A stretch of 28,577 bases of DNA from NCBI GenBank assembly GCA_045106685.1, contig JBGCFB010000228.1:1-28577 (forward strand), read 5' to 3'. The notes below the pieces were generated by a model that was given only the letters and a program-made list of their open reading frames with translations, made no database searches and had not been told where the DNA came from. Made by a program: the position numbers and the translations under genes. This document shows, piece after piece, positions 24,420 to 28,577 of the stretch. Source of the DNA: JAUIGE01 sp045106685. Lineage in GTDB: Bacteria; Bacteroidota; Bacteroidia; J057. Positions within the stretch are counted from its first letter, which is position 1; each line of letters starts with the position of its first letter.

Positions 24420-25091
24420 ATGGCACTTCTCGTTTCGCAAAAAAATGAACTTTTTACGCTGATAGAATCGGCGGGCTTTGCTCCTGCTCAATTTCGGTTT
24501 GACGAAAGTGATAGTAATTTTAATATCCTAAAAACGGTTCCCAAGCTCGTCTATATTCCCCATCCAGAGTACGCGTTTTTGTTTGATAGAAAAGGTAGAC
24601 GAGATGTCCATTATGTCTACTACAGTCCCGGCTTGCATAATCTCATAGAAGATGCTCACCCAGGCACAGACTGGATCATGGTGAAGGCTTATGTAAAGGA
24701 GTGGTTGGGGAATCTTTCCCGGGAGCTCGATCAGCCCAATCGCTGGGAGGTCATAGCGATCGCTTTGCGCGAGGAGCAGCCTCACTTTAAGGACGACCCT
24801 TTAGCTGCTCAGCCATTTTCGGTTCCTGAGTATAAAGCGCTTTGCGAAAAGCTCGATGAGGCTTCGGAGCGTCTTGGTGAAACGGGGCTGGAGGAATATG
24901 AGATCGAGCATATTCGGGTCAAGTTTGAGTATTTGAAACAAAAGGCTGGGAGCATGAGTCGAGGAGACTGGCGCAGTATTTTTCTTGGCTCTATGACGGG
25001 CTTAATCGGTCAGTTGGGCCTTAGCCCTGAGGCTGTTAGGGCGCTATGGGAGATGCTGCGAAGTGTGTTTCAGCATATGTTATTGGGGTAA
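24420..25091 (+). CDS. Conserved hypothetical protein with C-terminal R-x-DW module
   Basis: A 223-residue protein of unknown function. The N-terminal 90 residues look like a small alpha/beta domain (LVSQKNELFTLIESAGF, then YIPHPEYAFLFDRKG and VYYSPGLHN). The middle holds YVKEWLGNLSRELDQPNRWE. A helical stretch (about 135-180) leads to SMSRGDWRSIFLGSMTGLIG and a hydrophobic end. From memory, hypothetical proteins in many bacteria share YSPG, a WL-x2-L-x-RE-x-x-x-P-x-x-W block and a C-terminal R-x-DW-x-x-x-F-x-G segment; I cannot name a family. The hydrophobic C-terminus may contact membrane or a partner. No signal peptide. A near-match -7 box (TACTGTTG) lies at 24392-24399. It stands alone between a terminator and a repeat element. 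Confidence 0.7.
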   Translation: MALLVSQKNELFTLIESAGFAPAQFRFDESDSNFNILKTVPKLVYIPHPEYAFLFDRKGRRDVHYVYYSPGLHNLIEDAHPGTDWIMVKAYVKEWLGNLSRELDQPNRWEVIAIALREEQPHFKDDPLAAQPFSVPEYKALCEKLDEASERLGETGLEEYEIEHIRVKFEYLKQKAGSMSRGDWRSIFLGSMTGLIGQLGLSPEAVRALWEMLRSVFQHMLLG

Positions 25092-25117
25092 AATAGGGCG
25101 GCTTTTTTGGGGTTTAA

Positions 25118-25227
25118 TCGATTTTTTGTTCATATGGAGTTGCTACTTTTTTTAGAAAAAAGTAGCGCAAAAAATCGAAACGAGCCAAGCAAGCCCTCTG
25201 CCACTCTCCCCCGCACGCGCTCGTTTC
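25118..25227. repeat. Nested palindromic element
   Basis: Outer arms TCGATTTTTTG (25118-25128) and CAAAAAATCGA (25168-25178) enclose a perfect inner hairpin GCTACTTTTTT (25142-25152) with AAAAAAGTAGC (25156-25166). A second stem follows: GAAACGAGC (25177-25185) with GCTCGTTTC (25219-25227). A short CTTTGA/TCAAAG hairpin lies at 25241-25257. Similar sequences are, from memory, dispersed in Bacteroidota. No gene in this spacer. Confidence 0.7.
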
Positions 25228-25339
25228 ATCCCAGCCGCACCTTTGAATTCATCAAAGGACTATTTTGACAATGGAACAGAAAATTTCATCTCTTAATTGC
25301 ATCTATTTGTAATTGAACTCCAAACCCTAAACTTCCCCC

Positions 25340-25891
25340 ATGTCGCTACGCTTATTCACCGGATTTGCACCTGATGCTTCTTTGATAGAGGAAGTCGCCC
25401 GATGGCGACCTTCGGTAACAGTGCAGGAGAATATTCGCTGGAAGGAGCCTGACTTACTGCATCTTACTGCTTATTTTTTTGGAAAATGGGAGCCTGAAGC
25501 GCTGGAAAACCTCAGGGCTTGTCTATCCATCGAAGCGCGTAAGCACCGACCGTTTAGCCTTCAGTTTAAAGATGTCTGCCTTGCGCCTTCCGGCCAACAT
25601 CCACGGATGATATGGGTGCGTTTTCATCAGAAAACAGCTTTCGCAAAATTGACTCAGGGGCTGCATACGATGTTTTCCCAGTTTGATCCCGACCACCAAT
25701 TTCGTAGTAAACCGACTCCACATATCACACTTGCCCGCCTAAAGGATTGGCCAGCCGAGGTGAACTTGCCTTATATGGAGGCTTCTTCGGGGCTTAAGCT
25801 TCTATGCCGCGACTTGGTTTTGTGGCAGTCTGAGGTCGTGGATGGCAGAACGATATACACTGAGCTGGGAAGGTGGAAACTGGGGAGATAA
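25340..25891 (+). CDS. thpR: RNA 2',3'-cyclic phosphodiesterase (2H family)
   Basis: LigT/ThpR enzyme of the 2H phosphoesterase superfamily, which opens 2',3'-cyclic phosphates on RNA ends. Both catalytic H-x-T-x motifs are present: HLTA (His41, Thr43) and HITL (His128, Thr130), the latter in PTPHITLAR. The conserved strand RLFTGFAP begins the protein and WQSEVVDGRTIYTELGRW closes it, both usual for the family. The 183-residue length is normal. Cytosolic; no signal peptide. A near-match -7 box (TCTATTTG, 25302-25309) lies 30 bp before the ATG. Not obviously in an operon with its neighbours. Confidence 0.93.
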   Translation: MSLRLFTGFAPDASLIEEVARWRPSVTVQENIRWKEPDLLHLTAYFFGKWEPEALENLRACLSIEARKHRPFSLQFKDVCLAPSGQHPRMIWVRFHQKTAFAKLTQGLHTMFSQFDPDHQFRSKPTPHITLARLKDWPAEVNLPYMEASSGLKLLCRDLVLWQSEVVDGRTIYTELGRWKLGR

Positions 25892-26040
25892 GCCTTGTAA
25901 GTATCTGTTTTTTTAAAGGAAGTTGTCTAACGAAACCAAAAAGGCTAAAAGGTTGTCATATCGAGGGTTAATACAGGCGATACCTGCAATATGTATTTTG
26001 ATGACAAATACGTTCTTTCTCTTGTTTCCGCCTTGCCGGA

Positions 26041-26168
26041 AAAGCTCCAGAGGAGCTTCAGGTTGGTAGATCATCATGGCCCCTCCATTTTTAGCTCCGG
26101 AGGAGCAGCCCATTCAGTGCCGCTCCTCCGGAGCTAAAACACAGGTGTGTTCGAGTTCTACCAACCTG
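26041..26168. repeat. Composite palindromic element with GCTCC-NNN-GGAGC units
   Basis: Outer arms CAGGTTGGTAGA (26059-26070) and TCTACCAACCTG (26157-26168) enclose a perfect 18-bp inner pair, TTTTAGCTCCGGAGGAGC (26089-26106) with its complement at 26122-26139 (15-base loop). A third unit, GCTCCAGAGGAGC (26044-26056), sits just outside the left arm. No open frame inside. Confidence 0.8.
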
Positions 26169-26274
26169 GCGCGTCTCTGAAGCGCTGCTACCTTTGGCAG
26201 CAAGTTTTAAGAATTGGAAACACTTTTACCTAGCTGATAATCAACAAACTACAAAACTTGTCATAAGCAGCAGC

Positions 26275-26312
26275 CGCGTAGCTGAGTCCCGCATGCGAGA
26301 CTCAGCTACGCG
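26275..26312. repeat. Palindrome with 14-bp arms
   Basis: CGCGTAGCTGAGTC (26275-26288) and GACTCAGCTACGCG (26299-26312) are perfectly complementary with a 10-base loop containing GCATGC. Short flanking TGTCAT and ATGACA words extend the symmetry. No T-run. Confidence 0.75.
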
Positions 26313-26432
26313 AGTCGGAATGACAGATTTTATAATAAAAACGGGCTGAATTTATCGATTAGAAAACTTCAAGTAGAAAGATCATAGTGGAAAATTTAAA
26401 GTAGAAAACCTTTAAGCATTTCTACAATGCAT

Positions 26433-26546
26433 TTTCCACTTGTTTGAGTATCAAGTCTTTTTAGGAACGAAGGCACTCCTGAGACTTTTCAATTTTCCAC
26501 TTTCTGCTATGCTCTTTCCACTTGTCTGAGTATCAAGTCTTTTTTA
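26433..26546. repeat. 31-bp direct repeat at the 3' end of the AAA gene
   Basis: Copies at 26433-26463 and 26515-26546 share TTTCCACTTG, then one variable base, then TGAGTATCAAGTC and a T-run (5 or 6 T). The second copy runs into the stop codon (26544-26546) of the minus-strand AAA gene. Confidence 0.75.
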
Positions 26547-28577
26547 AAACCCCACCTTACCCTGTTTGCCTACATCTAACAAACTCAGATCACCAGCAGT
26601 AAACTGCTCGACGTCTTCAAGAATAAGCGTGCGTGAAGCAACTTTCGTTCGCTTTTTGGCGGGAAGTGCTGCCAGGCGCAAGTGCTGTTGTTTGATCGCG
26701 AGTTCTACCACACGACGCACAGCACGCGCATTTCCGAAGTACTTGTTGCGGTTGTTGTAGATGAAATTGAGATACTGTTCCAAGTGCTTTTCAGCATCAG
26801 GAACGGGAATAATTCCTTCCTGAGCAAGCATCGATCTCGCAACGGTGATGAGTTCCTCCGGCGTATAATCCGGGAAGGTCAACTGGCGATCAAAGCGCGA
26901 CTTCAAGCCAGGATTGGCTTCCAGAAACTGGCGCATATTGTCAGGATAACCAGCCACGATCACGACGAGTTCGCCGCGCATTTCTTCCATGCGTGTGAGC
27001 AAGGCGTCGATCGCCTCACGGCCAAAGTCATTGGCGCCGCCCTGAGCCAGGGTGTAAGCCTCGTCGATAAAGAGCACAGAGCCACGAGCCTTCTCCATCG
27101 CTGCCTCCACTTTGGGGGCAGTTTGCCCTATAAACTGCGCGACCAACGATGCGCGATCTGCCACGACGACTTCGCCTCTTTCCAAAATGCCCAAGGCTCT
27201 GTAAATCTGTCCGATCAGATGCGCAACGGTTGTTTTGCCTGTACCCGGATTTCCCACAAAAACAGAGTGAAGTGAAAAACGATTGAGCACATTCAGGTCT
27301 GTCTCACGATAATAGCGAACGAGCTTTACGAGTTCGTGCACTTCATTTTTTACATCATGAAGTCCCACAAGTTCATTGAGCTGATCCAGGCTTTGCTGCA
27401 AGAGATCCTCGTCGATAGGAAGGCTAAGCGTCTTTCTGTTTTTTCGATTAAATATTTCCAGAATATCGTTCTCAGTGAGACGCGAAAGGTCTTCCAAGCT
27501 AAGGCTGTCAGGCGATTCGCCTTTCATGATGCGCAGGCCAAGGTTGAGCTTGGCTTCGTCGATCATGGAGAACACATAGCGAGCATTTCCAAAACTACGA
27601 TCACGCTTGCGATATGCTTCAATCAGGTGCTCGTGTAAACGCTCCTGAGCATCTCCGGTCAGTTCTACCTGACGCTTGCTGGCCGCATACTGAGCAATTT
27701 CAGAAAGTTCATCAGGGATATAGTCATCAAAGACGAATGCCGTAGGAAAGCGCGAGCGCAAGCCTGGATTAGACTTCATGAAGCTCTCCATTTCTTTAGG
27801 ATAGCCAGCCACAACGACAGCGAGGTCGCCAGGGCCATTGGACATTTCCTTCACGAGGAGTTCGATCACTTCGCGACCGAAGTCTTTGCTGTCTTCTTTG
27901 TCACGCATAAGCGCGTAGGCTTCGTCGATAAAGAGGATGCCACCACGGGCTTGCTGGATGGCTTCGCGCACGCGCGGAGCCGTATGGCCGATATATTCAC
28001 CGACAAGATCAGCGCGATCGACCTCATGGATATGCCCACGAGTGAGCAGCCCCAACTTGCGGTAAATGCGGCCAAGCTGTCTTGCGACGGTCGTTTTGCC
28101 TGTGCCAGGATTGCCTTTGAATACAGCGTGCAGGTTGATAGTAGAACCTTCTTCCAGCCCTTTGGCCTTGCGGATATTGATAAATTGCAGGTACTGCGCG
28201 TATTCGCGCATGCGCGTTTTGATCTCCGTAAGACCTACAAGCCCTTCCAACTCAGCCAGCACTTCATCGAGGCTCAGGTCGTCGACCTCAGAGGGGTCAG
28301 GAAGCGTAGGTAATGTGAACGAAACAGGTGCTTGTCCCTGCATCAGACGCGGAGCCCCTTGTTCAAATTCGAAGCCCACTGTAAATGGAATCACCGCAAT
28401 CAGGGTGTCCATAAATACTATCTCCACCGTGTAGTGATCCAGAAACCAGGTTCCTCTAAAATCGGAGCCCCAACCAGAAGCAATTGTGAATTTGTCCTCA
28501 CCTCCTTTTACTGGAAAAAGCTCTACCGTACGGCCTTTGAGTTGGCGTGCATCGTTGTAGAAGTTGAATACCAACTC
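26544..28577 (-). CDS. Tandem AAA ATPase, SpoVK/CbbX type (5' end off window)
   Basis: Cytosolic AAA protein with two CbxX/CfqX-type ATPase modules. Module 1: lead-in LEGLVGLTEIK, Walker A GNPGTGKT (residues 154-161 of the visible part), Walker B ILFIDEA (213-219), arginine finger GLRSRF (271-276). Module 2 repeats this: NELVGLHDVK, Walker A (441-448), LFIDEAYTLA, GLKSRF (556-561). Both sites are intact. The about 100 residues before module 1 are strand-rich and unassigned; the frame is open to the last base, so the true start lies outside. Relatives are Rubisco activase CbbX, SpoVK and ESX EccA, which remodel protein complexes, but the client here is unknown. The gene is single in the visible part. 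Confidence 0.88.
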   Translation of the reverse strand, partial: ELVFNFYNDARQLKGRTVELFPVKGGEDKFTIASGWGSDFRGTWFLDHYTVEIVFMDTLIAVIPFTVGFEFEQGAPRLMQGQAPVSFTLPTLPDPSEVDDLSLDEVLAELEGLVGLTEIKTRMREYAQYLQFINIRKAKGLEEGSTINLHAVFKGNPGTGKTTVARQLGRIYRKLGLLTRGHIHEVDRADLVGEYIGHTAPRVREAIQQARGGILFIDEAYALMRDKEDSKDFGREVIELLVKEMSNGPGDLAVVVAGYPKEMESFMKSNPGLRSRFPTAFVFDDYIPDELSEIAQYAASKRQVELTGDAQERLHEHLIEAYRKRDRSFGNARYVFSMIDEAKLNLGLRIMKGESPDSLSLEDLSRLTENDILEIFNRKNRKTLSLPIDEDLLQQSLDQLNELVGLHDVKNEVHELVKLVRYYRETDLNVLNRFSLHSVFVGNPGTGKTTVAHLIGQIYRALGILERGEVVVADRASLVAQFIGQTAPKVEAAMEKARGSVLFIDEAYTLAQGGANDFGREAIDALLTRMEEMRGELVVIVAGYPDNMRQFLEANPGLKSRFDRQLTFPDYTPEELITVARSMLAQEGIIPVPDAEKHLEQYLNFIYNNRNKYFGNARAVRRVVELAIKQQHLRLAALPAKKRTKVASRTLILEDVEQFTAGDLSLLDVGKQGKVGF

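Larger units (their letters stand above)
25892..26543. other. Gene-free, repeat-rich intergenic region
   Basis: 652 bp between thpR and the AAA gene with no supportable coding sequence on either strand. It carries a composite palindromic element (26041-26168), a GCTGC/GCAGC hairpin near 26184-26201, a second palindrome (26275-26312), and a direct repeat (26433-26546). The remainder (25892-26040 and 26313-26432) shows nothing definite beyond AT-rich words such as AAGTAGAAA. Confidence 0.7.

Noticed and set aside
26141..26175. tRNA-like segment (GTTCGAGTTC resembling a T-loop)
   Set aside because: No acceptor, D or anticodon stems can be formed around it; it belongs to the palindromic element.

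Overview
The window comes from a Bacteroidota chromosome, most plausibly a Saprospiria/Lewinella-like marine relative (an inference, with no marker gene to confirm it). The support is: two large secreted proteins ending in type IX secretion (T9SS) sorting domains plus one orphan sorting domain; several intergenic TAnnTTTG boxes, the -7 element of Bacteroidota sigma factor; tandem OmpH/Skp paralogues; a SpoVK/CbbX-type tandem AAA protein; and intergenic DNA full of near-palindromes of the kind common in this phylum. No rRNA, tRNA, CRISPR array, transposase or prophage gene was found. Bases 1-70 hold no supportable gene.

Layout. 71-2810 (minus): a PlsB-like acyltransferase overlaps gpsA by 17 bp and feeds phospholipid synthesis. 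2975-4276 (plus): a divergent PiT-like phosphate/ion transporter, with a near-perfect palindrome in the shared promoter region. 4354-7093 (minus): a T9SS type B propeller/Ig-like protein with a sharp internal base-composition change, preceded by a stranded T9SS type A tail. 7353-7904 (minus): a stand-alone winged-helix/HRDC protein related to the RecQ C-terminus. 8107-9408 (minus): a MATE exporter. 9449-9549: a hairpin-rich stretch with a terminator directly abutting a promoter. 9644-11833 (plus): an aminotransferase and a short-chain dehydrogenase. 11998-13028 (plus): clpS and aat, the recognition and tagging halves of the bacterial N-degron pathway. 13083-16454 (minus): a 1,123-residue T9SS type A protein with four cysteine-bracketed repeats and a PKD domain. 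16887-17426 (minus): a lipoprotein. 17556-20676 (plus): an M16 peptidase and a LysM lytic transglycosylase. 20848-22996 (plus): a YdbS/YdbT-like pair of bacterial PH-domain membrane proteins joined by a duplicated 27-bp sequence. 23209-24331 (plus): two OmpH/Skp chaperones. 24420-25091 (plus): an uncharacterised protein with a C-terminal R-x-DW module. 25340-25891 (plus): ThpR. 25892-26543: a repeat-rich gap. 26544-28577 (minus): a tandem AAA ATPase cut by the window edge.

Much of the content is envelope biology: phospholipid precursors, periplasmic chaperones, peptidoglycan remodelling, PH-domain membrane proteins and T9SS cargo. The rest is housekeeping. I see no obvious defence island or new multi-gene system. 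The least explained signals are the mosaic T9SS gene, the sRNA/attenuator-like stretch at 9449-9540, the R-x-DW protein, and the intergenic 'word' repeats, whose vocabulary differs from locus to locus and which in one case have become part of two coding sequences.
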